NCBI RefSeq assembly: GCF_001401155.1
Contig: NZ_LJRO01000024.1
Span: forward strand, 126,499 to 190,498
DNA length: 64,000 bases
Reading direction: 5' to 3'
Source of the DNA: Pseudomonas tremae
GTDB taxonomy: Bacteria; Pseudomonadota; Gammaproteobacteria; Pseudomonadales; Pseudomonadaceae
Part shown: piece after piece, positions 34,634 to 44,423 of the stretch
Numbering within the stretch: position 1 is the first letter of the stretch
How the letters are laid out: every line of letters begins with the position of its first letter
Made by a program: the position numbers and the translations under genes
Notes under the pieces: generated by a model
What the model saw: only the letters and a program-made list of their open reading frames with translations
The model's database searches: none
What the model was told of the DNA's origin: nothing

Positions 34634-37045
34634 TTACTTCGGCAGTTTGAACGCCATCACGTAGTCACCTTGCTTGGTGCCCAGCGAACCATGACCGCCA
34701 GCCACGACCAGTACGTACTGCTCGCCGTCCTTGCCGGTGTAGGTCATCGGGGTGGTTTGCGCGCCTGCTGGCAGACGGGCTTCCCACAGCTGCTTGCCAT
34801 TGCGTACGTCGTAGGCGCGCAGATACTGGTCAAGCGTAGCGCTCATGAATGCCAGGCCGCTGGCGGTCATGAACGGGCCTCCCAGGCTTGGAACACCCAT
34901 GGTCAGCGGAAGTGGAATCGGCGAGCTGTCGCGTACAGTGCCGTTTTTGTGCTTCCAGATGGTTTTATGGGTGGTCAGGTCGACTGCCGCGAGATAACCC
35001 CACGCCGGTGCCTGGCAGGGCAGGCCCATAGGCGACAGCAGCGCTTCGAGGATCACGCCGTATGGCGCGCCTTTGTTCGGTTGCACGCCTTCGGTTTCGC
35101 TCTTGCGACCCGGGCCGCCTTCAACTTCTGCGGAAGGTACAAGTTTGGATCGGAACGCCATGTAGTTCGGGTTGACGAAGGCGATCTGGCGAACCGGATC
35201 GACTGCAATGCCGCCCCAGTCGAACACACCGAAGTTACCCGGATAAACGATCGAGCCCTGCAACGATGGCGGCGTGAACGGGCCGTCGTAGCGCAGCGAC
35301 TTGAAGTCGATCCGGCACATCATCTGGTCAAACGGAGTCACGCCCCACATGTCGCGCTCTTTGAGCGGCGGCGGCATGAAGTTGAGGTCGGACTTCGGTT
35401 GGGTCGGCGAGGTGTGGTCGCCTGCAACAGCGCCTTGCGGGACCGGCACTTCGTTGATCGGCACGATTGGCTTGCCGGTGCTGCGGTCCAGAACGTAAAT
35501 GCTGCCCTGCTTGGTCGATGCCAATACCGCTGGCTTCACGCCATCGGCGGTTTTCATGTCCAGCAGGGTCGGTTGACCGCCCACATCCATGTCCCACAGG
35601 TCATGGTGGGTGAACTGGAAGTCCCAACGAACGCGACCGGTAGCGATGTCCAGTGCAACCAGACCAGCGCTGTACTTCTCGGACTCCGGCGTACGATCAC
35701 CGCCCCACTGGTCTGGCGTCTGGTTGCCCATCGGCAGGTAGATCAGGCCGAGTTTTTCATCGACGCTGAACATGGACCACATGTTCGGCGAGTTGCGGGT
35801 GTAGATCTTGCCTTCGGCAATCGGAGCGGTTTCTTCCGGGTTGCCACTGTCCCAGTTCCAGACCAGACGACCGGTGTGGACGTCGTAGGCACGGATCACG
35901 CCGGACGGCTCGTCGATCGACACGTTGTCAGTGACGTGACCACCGATGATCACCAGGTCTTTGGTTACTGCCGGTGGCGATGTGGAGTAGTAACCGCCAG
36001 GTGCGAACGTGCCCATGTTGGCCGTCAGATCAACCGAGCCTTTGTTGCCGAAGTCTTCGCACATCTTGCCGGTGTCGGCGTTCAGGGCGATCAGACGGGT
36101 GTCGGCCGTCGGCAGAAAGATTCTGCGTGGGCAAGCGCTTGCCGTGGCCGTGCTATCGGCTGCCGGGTTTTGTGCCGGAGCGCTGGCGGCATACGCTGCA
36201 TCGTCGTGGTAGGAAACGCCACGGCAGGTCATGTGTGCCCAGCCTTTGAAGTTGGCTGCGTTCTGAGTGCTGAGCTTCGGATCGAAGCGCCAGATTTCCT
36301 TGCCTGAATCCGGATCAAGGGCGATCACCTGGCTGTGCGGCGTACACACGTAGAGCATGCCGTTGACTTTCAGCGGGGTGTTCTCGGCTGTGGTTTCACC
36401 TGGGTCATTCGGGCCAGGAATATCGCCTGTGCGATAAGTCCAGGCCGGCTCCAGCTTGTTCACGTTTTCCGGGGTAATCTGCGTCAGTGGCGAATAGCGA
36501 TCGCCGAAAGCCGTACGGCCATACGACTGCCAATCGCCGTCGGGCATAGCCGGAGCGGTATTGGTGGTGCCAGCAGTTTCGCGGTCCAGTTGGCCTTCGA
36601 TACGTCCAGGATTGGTAAACTGGCTGGCCAGCGCGGTCAGACCGGCCAGCACCACAGCGATACTCAATGCACCCGTGCCCATGCGCGCCGGGCCGTTGAG
36701 CAGCAGCGGACGGCGGAACCAGGGCAGCAGCAAGACAATACCGAGTGCGAACCACAACGCCAGACGCGGCACCAGTTGCCACCAGTCCAGACCGACTTCC
36801 CACAGCGACCATACGGTACTTGCGAACAACAGCAGCGCGTAAAGCCCGAGCGCGGCCGCGCGTCCGGTGAGCAACAACACGCCGGTGACGGCAAAACCGA
36901 CGCCCGCCAGCAGGTAGTAAAGAGAGCCGTCCAGTTGCAGCAGGCGGACGCCGCCGACTAGCAACGCCAGCCCCATCAGCAGGATCACCAGCCCGAGCAG
37001 GGTCGGTAACAGGCGATTTCTGTTTGAAGCACCGTCAGTGCTCAT
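34634..37045 (-). CDS. gcd: PQQ-dependent membrane glucose dehydrogenase
   Basis: An 803-residue quinoprotein that oxidises glucose to gluconolactone in the periplasm and passes electrons to ubiquinone. The N-terminal 140 residues form about five membrane helices; the rest is an eight-bladed PQQ propeller with typical segments such as TPLKVNGMLYVCTPH, WGGIAVDPVRQIAFVN and GGHGSLGTKQGDYVMAF. The length matches E. coli and Pseudomonas Gcd. It is monocistronic, with its own terminator. Confidence 0.96.
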   Translation of the reverse strand: MSTDGASNRNRLLPTLLGLVILLMGLALLVGGVRLLQLDGSLYYLLAGVGFAVTGVLLLTGRAAALGLYALLLFASTVWSLWEVGLDWWQLVPRLALWFALGIVLLLPWFRRPLLLNGPARMGTGALSIAVVLAGLTALASQFTNPGRIEGQLDRETAGTTNTAPAMPDGDWQSYGRTAFGDRYSPLTQITPENVNKLEPAWTYRTGDIPGPNDPGETTAENTPLKVNGMLYVCTPHSQVIALDPDSGKEIWRFDPKLSTQNAANFKGWAHMTCRGVSYHDDAAYAASAPAQNPAADSTATASACPRRIFLPTADTRLIALNADTGKMCEDFGNKGSVDLTANMGTFAPGGYYSTSPPAVTKDLVIIGGHVTDNVSIDEPSGVIRAYDVHTGRLVWNWDSGNPEETAPIAEGKIYTRNSPNMWSMFSVDEKLGLIYLPMGNQTPDQWGGDRTPESEKYSAGLVALDIATGRVRWDFQFTHHDLWDMDVGGQPTLLDMKTADGVKPAVLASTKQGSIYVLDRSTGKPIVPINEVPVPQGAVAGDHTSPTQPKSDLNFMPPPLKERDMWGVTPFDQMMCRIDFKSLRYDGPFTPPSLQGSIVYPGNFGVFDWGGIAVDPVRQIAFVNPNYMAFRSKLVPSAEVEGGPGRKSETEGVQPNKGAPYGVILEALLSPMGLPCQAPAWGYLAAVDLTTHKTIWKHKNGTVRDSSPIPLPLTMGVPSLGGPFMTASGLAFMSATLDQYLRAYDVRNGKQLWEARLPAGAQTTPMTYTGKDGEQYVLVVAGGHGSLGTKQGDYVMAFKLPK

Positions 37046-37501
37046 AATGCGAATCTCCGCGAGAAGTAAGTGATTGGTGTCTTGTTTTCGTGTGCATCGC
37101 CTACCCTGGCGCCATTCCTTGAAGCTGCTTAATGAGACGAATCACTGACAGTTGAATTCAACCGTCGAGCAGAATGCGCTTGTGCGCTCAACCTGCGATG
37201 GTCATTGAGTCGTAGACCACCGCTGTCCGAGTTCGTGCATCTGCGTTTATCCGCAGCAATCTCTGGAAGAAGTCTCTGAAAGAAAGGATCTTCAATCCCT
37301 AAACCGGCAATGATAGGGCCCTAACGATTTCTCGAAAAGCTTTAAACATGACATGGATCATTGCGGGCCTCGCAACAGTGCATTAAGGCGGATGTGTTTT
37401 ATCAAAGCGCGGCGCTTACAATGGCCGACTTTGCTGAACCCCGGCGCCTGCCAGCGATCTATTCGGCGTCGGTTCTCTACTCATCCGTTGCAAGGTTCAT
37501 C
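37046..37501. other. gcd upstream intergenic region
   Basis: About 450 bases between divergent gcd and the VF530-type gene. It must contain the promoters of both. I see no convincing gene, long repeat or recognisable operator; an open frame running into the next gene from 37361 lacks a ribosome binding site. Confidence 0.4.
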
Positions 37502-37729
37502 ATGACGACACCCAATTCCGATCCGCTCCACGGCGTCACGCTGGAGCAGATTCTCAGGGCTCTGGTCGAGCACTACGAATGGTCCGGCCTTGCCGAGCGA
37601 ATCGACATTCGCTGCTTCAAGAGCGACCCGAGCATCAAGTCCAGCCTCACGTTCCTGCGCAAGACTCCCTGGGCACGAGAAAAGGTCGAGGCGCTTTATG
37701 TGAAGCTGCATCGCGGCAAAGGCTGGTAA
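37502..37729 (+). CDS. VF530/DUF2132 family small DNA-binding-like protein
   Basis: A 75-residue basic protein with the VF530 pattern: [24 protein letters not shown] at its N-terminal half, then [25 protein letters not shown]. The family structure from Vibrio fischeri is a small helical fold proposed to bind nucleic acid; its function is not established. I start at the ATG at 37502; the long upstream extension in the same frame is unlike the family. It lies 55 bases before the next gene. Confidence 0.85.
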   Translation: MTTPNSDPLHGVTLEQILRALVEHYEWSGLAERIDIRCFKSDPSIKSSLTFLRKTPWAREKVEALYVKLHRGKGW

Positions 37730-37784
37730 AGCGCTTCAGCCCTACACGTTCGGCAGGGAAGCTGGCACTCAAGGAAACAGATCG

Positions 37785-38444
37785 ATGCACAGCGAACACC
37801 CGCACACCGCGCAGGGACAGCGCTATTACGCTCTGGTTGCGGCCTGTCTGGGATGGTCGGGGCTGGTCATCCAGCTTTATCTGATCTTCATGGGGCGCTA
37901 TGCCGACCATGCCAGTCTGTTGGGCGGGCTGGTAAGGTTTTTCAGTTTTTTCACAGTGCTCACCAACACCCTTGTAGCGGTCGCACTCAGTTGCGCACTG
38001 ACCGGGCGGCAATCGGCGGGGCATCGGTTTTTTCGCCATCCGGTCGTGTGTGCAGGTATCGCAGTGAGCATTGCGCTGGTCGGCATCGCCTACAACATCC
38101 TGTTGCGCCACTTGTGGCACCCGCAGGGCTGGCAGTGGGTCACCGACGAGTTGCTGCACGACGTCATGCCGCTGGCATTTGTAGTGTACTGGTGGATGTA
38201 TGTGCCCAAGGGGCATTTACGTCCGGGCCATGTTGCGCTGTGGGCGATTTACCCGGTGGTGTATTTCGCCTACGTGCTGCTGCGCGGCAACATGATTGGC
38301 GACTATATGTACCCGTTCATTGACGTCGGCACTCTCGGCTTTCTTAAAGCGTTCGTTAATGCATTGGGCGTGCTGCTGGGGTTCGTGTTGATTGCGCTGC
38401 TGTTGCTGGCGGTCGACACATGGGCGGCTCGTCGCAAGGGGTGA
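37785..38444 (+). CDS. Pr6Pr-like integral membrane protein
   Basis: A 219-residue protein with six predicted membrane helices and conserved polar positions typical of the Pr6Pr (FAR-17a/AIG1-like) family: FSFFTVLTNTLV, ELLHDVMPLAFVVYW, YPVVYFAYVLLRG and YPFIDV. The eukaryotic relatives include lipid hydrolases with a conserved Thr and His, both present here (TNT and LLHD), but no bacterial function is established. It is convergent with the ferric reductase gene. Confidence 0.75.
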   Translation: MHSEHPHTAQGQRYYALVAACLGWSGLVIQLYLIFMGRYADHASLLGGLVRFFSFFTVLTNTLVAVALSCALTGRQSAGHRFFRHPVVCAGIAVSIALVGIAYNILLRHLWHPQGWQWVTDELLHDVMPLAFVVYWWMYVPKGHLRPGHVALWAIYPVVYFAYVLLRGNMIGDYMYPFIDVGTLGFLKAFVNALGVLLGFVLIALLLLAVDTWAARRKG

Positions 38445-38460
38445 GTCGCCCGGCGTCGTT

Positions 38461-39228
38461 TTACGCTTCGCCGTCGCCCAGCTTCCAGTAGCCGGCGGCT
38501 TTGACGAAATCTTCTTCCAGCCCGAGTTCGTCCAGCAGCACCCGGCGCAACTTGCGCGACAGGCCGGATTCCGTGGCAACCCACGCATACAGCTTGCCCT
38601 CGGGCATCTCCAGGCGGCGAACGACGTCTGTCAGGCTTTGCTCGCCGCGCACAATCCAGATCACATCGACCTGCGCCGCACTCTGGAAAGTCTGTTGTTC
38701 CTGTTGATTGGCCACCTCGACCACCACCAGTGCAGCACGACTGGCGGGCAGCGACTCCAGACGCCGGGCAATGGCTGGAATGGCCGTTTCATCGCCGATC
38801 AACAGATAGCTGTCGAACATGTCCGGCACTACCATCGAACCCTTTGGCCCGGCGATGTGCAGGAATTGCCCCGGCTTTGCCTGTGCGGCCCAGGTCGCCG
38901 CCGGACCTTCGCCATGCAGAACGAAGTCGATGTCCAGCTCGCCGCTGGTTTCGTCGTAGCGTCGCGGCGTGTAATCACGCATGGGCGGGCGTGGCGTGTC
39001 CTTGTCATCGGCAGGGGTCAGGTCTTCCAGCGCTGCCTGTTGTTCCGGGGTTTGAGGGAAGAACAGCTTCACATGGTCATCAGTCCCCAAGCTGATAAAA
39101 CCCGCCAGATCAGGGCCGTGCAGCGTAACGCGGCGCATTAGCGGGGTCAGGTCGGTGACCCGCAGCACTTCCAGCTTGCGACGCTTGATTTCATGCATGA
39201 CGCGATGGATCGATTGTGGCGAATTCAT
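38461..39228 (-). CDS. Siderophore-interacting flavoprotein (YqjH-like ferric reductase)
   Basis: A 255-residue member of the siderophore-interacting protein family. The FAD-binding region includes MRDYTPRRYD and HLHGEGPAATWAA-type residues (VLHGEGPAATWAAQAKPG); the C-terminal NAD(P)H domain includes GDETAIPAIARRLE. These enzymes use NADPH to reduce ferric siderophores in the cytoplasm. It is co-translated with a PadR regulator through a four-base overlap, matching the yqjI-yqjH pair of E. coli, where the regulator answers to nickel and iron. Confidence 0.88.
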   Translation of the reverse strand: MNSPQSIHRVMHEIKRRKLEVLRVTDLTPLMRRVTLHGPDLAGFISLGTDDHVKLFFPQTPEQQAALEDLTPADDKDTPRPPMRDYTPRRYDETSGELDIDFVLHGEGPAATWAAQAKPGQFLHIAGPKGSMVVPDMFDSYLLIGDETAIPAIARRLESLPASRAALVVVEVANQQEQQTFQSAAQVDVIWIVRGEQSLTDVVRRLEMPEGKLYAWVATESGLSRKLRRVLLDELGLEEDFVKAAGYWKLGDGEA

Positions 39229-39824
39229 TCGGTTGTCTCCGAGGCAGACTGAGGCCCATCGACAATGGCCTTGGCGGTGGTATTGAGCAAATCGCTGACC
39301 CTGAGGATTTCTTCCGGGCTCCAGCGACCGTGGTGCATTTGCAAGGCATGCCGCAAATTGTGTACCGCTTCGTGAATCTCGGGCGGACGGTCATGGCCGC
39401 GCAACGAACGCTTGCTAACATCGATACGTGTCCGCACGCCCTCAAGGGCAACGGCCTGGTCCTGCAGCGAGCTGCGCCCAGCTTCAGTGACGGTGTAAAG
39501 CTTCTTGCCGGCCTGGGCGTCGCCAAGAATCATTTCGCTTTCTTCAAGAAAGGTCAGGGTTGGGTAGATGACGCCAGGGCTCGGGCAATAGGCGCCGTCG
39601 AACAGACCCTCGATCTTGCGGATCAGGTCGTAGCCGTGAGCAGGTTGCTCGGCGATCAGCGCCAGCAACAATAATTTCAGGTCCCCTGGGGCGAAGACCC
39701 GCGGGCCGCGTCCACCGCGTTCGCGGCCAGGGCGCTTTTCGAAACCGTCGCGGTCCTCGCCTGCTTCACGAAGGTGGGGCGGACGATGATGGGGAGGGTG
39801 TTTGTCTTCACGCATTTTTTTCAT
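39225..39824 (-). CDS. PadR-family regulator (YqjI-like)
   Basis: A 199-residue regulator. The N-terminal 45 residues are rich in His, Arg and acidic residues (HPPHHRPPH), like the metal-binding extension of YqjI. The PadR winged helix follows, with LLLLALIAEQPAHGYDLIRKI and SPGVIYPTLTFLEE, then a C-terminal dimerisation helix. It probably represses its own operon through the palindrome just upstream and is released by metal. The start is either 39824 or the ATG three codons later at 39815. Confidence 0.88.
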   Translation of the reverse strand: MKKMREDKHPPHHRPPHLREAGEDRDGFEKRPGRERGGRGPRVFAPGDLKLLLLALIAEQPAHGYDLIRKIEGLFDGAYCPSPGVIYPTLTFLEESEMILGDAQAGKKLYTVTEAGRSSLQDQAVALEGVRTRIDVSKRSLRGHDRPPEIHEAVHNLRHALQMHHGRWSPEEILRVSDLLNTTAKAIVDGPQSASETTE

Positions 39825-39837
39825 CTCTGGTTACACG

Positions 39838-39863
39838 TTAGATATACCTTAAGATATATCTAA
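39838..39863. promoter_or_regulatory. PadR-type operator
   Basis: A 26-base AT-rich palindrome with arms TTAGATATA and TATATCTAA separated by 8 bases, located 14 bases before the padR start. It resembles the AGATATA-type sites described for YqjI and other PadR proteins and overlaps the likely promoter. Confidence 0.8.
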
Positions 39864-39901
39864 TTGTGTTGGCAAGAGACAGGGACGAACGGTTTTCCGG
39901 G

Positions 39902-42900
39902 TCAAGCACCCTTGGGCGGATCAGGTAGTCGGTTATTGCACATGGCCTGTCCGTGGTTTTCCAGATAAGGCGTCAGGATCGGCGCCATGCCTTTGAGTAC
40001 CTGCACTGGCAAGGCCGAGGTGAAGCGAAAACCCTCTGCAGCGCGCCCCGGCACGAAGGCAGTCAGTGCGCCAAAGTGGTTGTCGCCGATGTAAAACACG
40101 AAGGTCGCGGTGCGGTTGATCGCCCTGGAGCTGAGAATGCGTCCACCCGCACCAATGCTTTCGATCCGATTGTCCCCCGTGCCGGTCTTGCCTCCCATCG
40201 CCAACACACTGCCGTCCTGCATCTTGAAGGTGCCTTGCACGCGTTTGGCGGTACCGCCGTCGACCACCTGCGACAACGCTTCGCGCATTGCCGCCGCCAC
40301 TTCGGAAGGCAAGACCCGCTGACCCAGTTCCGGATTGATGGTCAGGTCCGTTTCGTATGGCGTGTCGGCGGCGAAACGCAATGAGTCGATGCGCACCGGC
40401 GGCAGGCGAATGCCGTCGTTCTGAATGATGCCGATCAGCTCGGCCAGCGCCGCCGGACGATCGCCCGAGCTGCCGATTGCCGTTGCCAGCGAAGGCACCA
40501 GGTGATCAAACGGATACCCCACGCGCTGCCAGCGCTGCTCGATATCCAGAAACGCCTCGACCTCCATCATGGTCCGCACACGACTGTCGCGAGCGCCTTT
40601 GTGGCGACTTTTGAACAGCCAGCCATAGACTTCCTGACGCTCGAAGCGACTGGCCGCCGCTGCATCCTTGAATTGCGCGTCCGGATGCTTGAGCAGGTAG
40701 CCCACCAGCCACAGATCCAGCGGGTGAACCCTTGCTATATAGCCTTGATCCGGCAGGTTGTAAGTGCCCGGACCGTAGCTTGTGTACAGATCAGCCAGGC
40801 GCTTGTCGGTCAGCTTCGAGCTCGCTCTGGTTTCTTCCAGGTGAGCGCGAACAAACGCATTGAACGCGGCCTGATCGGCGCTCGGCAGCAGGTAGCGATG
40901 CACGGCGGCGAGGCGAATTGCAGTCGGATGGATACCGTCCAGAAAAGTGTCGAGCCGCTCCTGCGTGGTCTTGTTCTTGTAGCGTTTCCAGAAGCGCAGC
41001 AGGAACACCGTGCCCTCCCGATCGGCAAACTGGCTCAGGTATTCCTGGCGGCGCGGATCGTCATCATCCTTGAGCAGCGAAGCGCTGTTATTAGGCGCCT
41101 GATAAGTGCTGTAGCGCACGACGTCGCGCATCAGGCGAATGAACGGCAGGTTGATCGATTCACGCAGCGACTCTCGCAGGGTCGGGATTCGCTCGTTGTC
41201 TTCACGGCGAAAATTGTTGAAACGGTGCATGCCGCCGCCGGTAAAGAAGGCCTCGGCAGGGCTCGCCGAGTAGGTTCGGTCCAAGGCCGAGGAAAGCATC
41301 TTCGCCAGGTTGCGATCCGTGTTTTGCATCAGGTAATCCACAGCCCAGCGAGTCAACCGGTCAGGCTCCTCGACGGGGACCTTTCTCAACTGCGCCATGC
41401 TCATGCCTGCATAGCGCCCGTGTAGTTCGGCGATGATTTCCAGGTAGGTCGTCAGCACGCGCATCTTGGCAGTGGAGCCCAGTTCCAGCTTGCTGCCTTC
41501 GTTGATGTCGAAAGGCTGATCGGTGCTGTCGGTCTGCACCCTGACTCGCGAACCGTCTACGCCGCGCTCGAACAAGGTAAAGCTGTAGCGCACCTGCGTC
41601 GTGCTGGCTGGGGTCAGCAGACGCTCGCCCATCAAACCGACCCTGGCGGCAAACTCAGGGTTGGCCAGATCACGCAGGTACTGGCTGACGCTGCGCTGCA
41701 ACTCGCCGTGCAAGGTGCTGGTGGCAGACAGGTCCAGACGGTCAAGGTCGTAAAGCGGACGGTTGAGCAGGTTAGACAACCGGGTGCGGGCGACACTGAT
41801 GCCCTTGTTGGTTTCAATCGGTTGAATGGTCGGCTGCTGTGCCCAGTCGCGGTAGGTCACCGTTGCTGTCAACGCGGCATCGGCCAGAGGTTTATCAATG
41901 ACATTGGCCTGAGCCAGCAAGCGAATGTGGCTGTCGGTCAGCTCTGCCAGCTCCGTACGACCCTTGGCCAGATAGTGTGACGGACGGCGCTGGGCAATCA
42001 CCAGTGATAGCACCTCACGCAACGCCAGCGCTTTTTCAGCCAAGCCCTTTTGATCAGTGGGGCTGGACGCCAGCACTTCATTGGTTCTGGCGAAGTCCAC
42101 GCCGAACCAGACCCGCAACCCCTCGGCCAGACCATGCACTTCACCGTGGCCCGGCACCGCAGAAAGCGGCACGCTGTTCAGGTAATCACGTACTACCCGC
42201 TGGCGCACTGCAAGGGTCTGCTCGCCGGGTTGATAGGCGCGCACGCTGGCGGAAATCATCTGGCGCAGTTTCTCCGAGCCAGACTGTGTCAGCCCGTCGG
42301 GTGAGTGACGGTATTTCTCCAGCTGGGTCGCGAGCGTGCTGCCGCCGGCAGATTGGCCGGGCAGGGCGAATATCTTCGCCACTTGCGACCATGCGGCCTT
42401 GGCAAAACGCGGCCAGTCCACCGCCGGGTTGGCCAAGGGCTGCTGCGGGTCGAGCAGATCGCGGTTCTCGATAAACAGCAGGCTGTGAACCACCAGCGGT
42501 GGAATGTCGGCGAAAGTCGGGTAAAGCTGTTGCGGATACCTGTATTCATACAGTGGTGCACCGCGGCAATCGGTGATCGACAGCCCGGCCTGAATTTTTT
42601 CCTCATAGGGAACAAAGAAACCGCGCTGCACATAGCGACGCAGTTCGGGGGAAAAGCGCGTCTGGCGCGTAATCACGTAGTCACGCTTGAGCAGGCGCGG
42701 CAGAAACTCATCCAGCGATGAGTAGCCGAGACGCTTGTCGAACGGCCCGTCACCGGGGTAGATCACCTCGTTGCCTGGCCCCGTTTGCATCGAATAGCTC
42801 AGGCTCGCCGCAAATCGGCTGAACTCCCGCGCTTGTAATCTGGAGCTACGGCTCTCCATTGCCACAGCGACGCTCAGCGCCAGCCCGGCCAACACTAAAA

Positions 42901-43039
42901 TCCCCCAGAACACCCACCAGCCGTATCGCCTGCGACGCGGCCGCTTCGGCGTTCGCGGATCGTCCTCACGGTCGGCGGACATCATGTCTTGCTTGCTATC
43001 GGAATGCCGAAATACGCCCATAGTCGATCGTCCGGTCAT
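39902..43039 (-). CDS. Divergent class A PBP-like transglycosylase/transpeptidase
   Basis: A 1045-residue inner-membrane protein: a basic cytoplasmic tail (RPRRRRYG), one membrane helix (about 42-62), a GT51 transglycosylase domain (about 160-320) and a penicillin-binding transpeptidase domain (about 420-1000). The transpeptidase keeps all three motifs: STAK (SxxK), SIN (SxN) in LRESINLPF, and KTGTGDN. The GT51 domain is unusual: GGSTLATQLEKYRHSPDG is present, but the EDxxFxxHxG motif reads IENRDLLD and the later RKxxE motif has lost its Glu (KLRQMISAS). It is not a normal PBP1a, 1b or 1c. The start could also be the ATG at 43021. Confidence 0.82.
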   Translation of the reverse strand: MTGRSTMGVFRHSDSKQDMMSADREDDPRTPKRPRRRRYGWWVFWGILVLAGLALSVAVAMESRSSRLQAREFSRFAASLSYSMQTGPGNEVIYPGDGPFDKRLGYSSLDEFLPRLLKRDYVITRQTRFSPELRRYVQRGFFVPYEEKIQAGLSITDCRGAPLYEYRYPQQLYPTFADIPPLVVHSLLFIENRDLLDPQQPLANPAVDWPRFAKAAWSQVAKIFALPGQSAGGSTLATQLEKYRHSPDGLTQSGSEKLRQMISASVRAYQPGEQTLAVRQRVVRDYLNSVPLSAVPGHGEVHGLAEGLRVWFGVDFARTNEVLASSPTDQKGLAEKALALREVLSLVIAQRRPSHYLAKGRTELAELTDSHIRLLAQANVIDKPLADAALTATVTYRDWAQQPTIQPIETNKGISVARTRLSNLLNRPLYDLDRLDLSATSTLHGELQRSVSQYLRDLANPEFAARVGLMGERLLTPASTTQVRYSFTLFERGVDGSRVRVQTDSTDQPFDINEGSKLELGSTAKMRVLTTYLEIIAELHGRYAGMSMAQLRKVPVEEPDRLTRWAVDYLMQNTDRNLAKMLSSALDRTYSASPAEAFFTGGGMHRFNNFRREDNERIPTLRESLRESINLPFIRLMRDVVRYSTYQAPNNSASLLKDDDDPRRQEYLSQFADREGTVFLLRFWKRYKNKTTQERLDTFLDGIHPTAIRLAAVHRYLLPSADQAAFNAFVRAHLEETRASSKLTDKRLADLYTSYGPGTYNLPDQGYIARVHPLDLWLVGYLLKHPDAQFKDAAAASRFERQEVYGWLFKSRHKGARDSRVRTMMEVEAFLDIEQRWQRVGYPFDHLVPSLATAIGSSGDRPAALAELIGIIQNDGIRLPPVRIDSLRFAADTPYETDLTINPELGQRVLPSEVAAAMREALSQVVDGGTAKRVQGTFKMQDGSVLAMGGKTGTGDNRIESIGAGGRILSSRAINRTATFVFYIGDNHFGALTAFVPGRAAEGFRFTSALPVQVLKGMAPILTPYLENHGQAMCNNRLPDPPKGA

Positions 43040-43386
43040 CCTGTAAACGCACCTGATCTCAGCTTAGACGCTGGTTGAGGTTATGGGGAAAATTGTCTGG
43101 TGGTTTTCGCGCTTGATTGAGGGGGCTACGCAGAGGGACGTGATTCGGGTGCTTTTTTTGTCTAAGTCAAGCGCCTGCTGCAACGCAGTTGTTCGTTGAC
43201 AGCCGTTTGTGTAACAGCTTGTCCCTCAATCAATGATAGTAGTCAAACGCTCAATTAGTTATTTTGTAGAAAGTTTCTGATAAGTGTTTCTGTCGCTTGA
43301 TCTCGATTAAAACAGCTTATTACGTCCGGGTTTGTTAGTGGCAATGATGCCCTGCGTAATCAATCAATACTATCGAGATTAATAAG
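43040..43386. other. AT-rich intergenic region
   Basis: About 350 bases between divergent genes, with lower GC than the neighbours. I see no hrp box, repeat or gene. It marks the left edge of an accessory patch that runs to about 46.1 kb. Confidence 0.4.
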
Positions 43387-44288
43387 ATGAAGAATAAGAA
43401 AGACAAAGCGCGGCGTGTGCTTTTGTCCGGACTGCTATTGGCAGTTTCCTGGCATGCGATAGCGGAAGTAGATGGAATCTCTGCCAGCATCGAGCAGCCT
43501 CCACAACTGCGTCAGGCGGTTCCTGATGCAAATGGTTCTACTCCTGTCATGCTGTCGGATAAGCTTCATCAGATCAACAACTCTCTGGAAAGTACTACCG
43601 CGGTTCATCAGTATGATTTTACTGCTGTGCGTGGACAGAATGTACTGATCACTACCCCGACAGCGACTATAACCAGAAATGGAAGTTGGAGTATCAGGTG
43701 GAGGGTGGGGAGTGGCAGCCCAAGCGACATAATGGTGCGGAGAAAGTCACTGGGTTGAATGCCGGGACCCAGGTCAGTGTACGTATTCTTGCTACAGACG
43801 GTGCCGTGTTTGATAGCACCGGCTATAGAGTGGTGTTCGGTTCTTTTCCTCATTTGAACTATGATTTGCATCATGAGGCGGGTTTCAGGTTGATTCCGTA
43901 TGGTTTTACCGATCCTCCTTTTCTAGCGACTCAGGCGCTTACGGAGGCGATGCTGGAAGCGACCTTTACAGACAGCAAAGCTTTTCCATTGGAAGGTGGG
44001 GTGATGGGGTTTTTTCTTGAAGTCGAAAATGATGGCGACATGACGTACACATCGGACAGCTCGGGGAAGATCATGCAACTGATAAAGTTTGGCCGATGTG
44101 AAGGTGGAAAACTCGCTGACAACTTCACGTATTATAGCGAGAACGGTAGAGAGACCTGAAGTACGCGCTATCAGGTAAAAAGCTATAGGGCGAATAATGT
44201 ACTGCCGGAGCAGTTGGCAGATAAGCCGCACACGTATAATTTTGGCCCTGTTTGCAAGCGCTGGTTGACTAATTGGTCCAGGAACTGA
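43387..44288 (+). pseudogene. Decayed exported protein of unknown function
   Basis: The first frame gives a signal peptide (LLSGLLLAVSWHAIA, cleaved about residue 26) and about 65 more residues. At the run ACTACCCCGACAGC near 43660 the frame is lost; one extra C would restore a continuous reading into the next frame (DSDYNQKWKLEYQVEGGEW onwards). That frame meets a TGA at 44157-44159 but stays open for a further 42 codons to a second stop at 44286-44288. Restored, the product would be about 300 residues. I recognise no family. The middle part looks like a beta-rich domain (YQVEGGEWQ, LNAGTQVSVRI). Confidence 0.65.
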
Positions 44289-44300
44289 TTCAGGTTTAAA

Positions 44301-44340
44301 CGCTCTGCCTTGGAGGACCCAGGCAGGGCGTTTTCTATTT
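44301..44340 (+). terminator. Terminator after the decayed exported-protein gene
   Basis: Arms CGCTCTGCCT (44301-44310) and AGGCAGGGCG (44321-44330), pairing with one G-U, followed by TTTTCTATTT, 12 bases after the second stop. Its position supports 44288 as the original gene end. Confidence 0.8.
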
Positions 44341-44423
44341 TTGTAAGCAAGGCCGGTGTGTCAAAAAAATCCTTTTTCTAGTACTGATAGATCAGGGCTC
44401 GTAAAAACCCTGGCTTTGATAAA

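Noticed and set aside
34670..36307. Long open frame antisense to gcd
   Set aside because: Antisense shadow; gcd on the minus strand has full PQQ propeller motifs.
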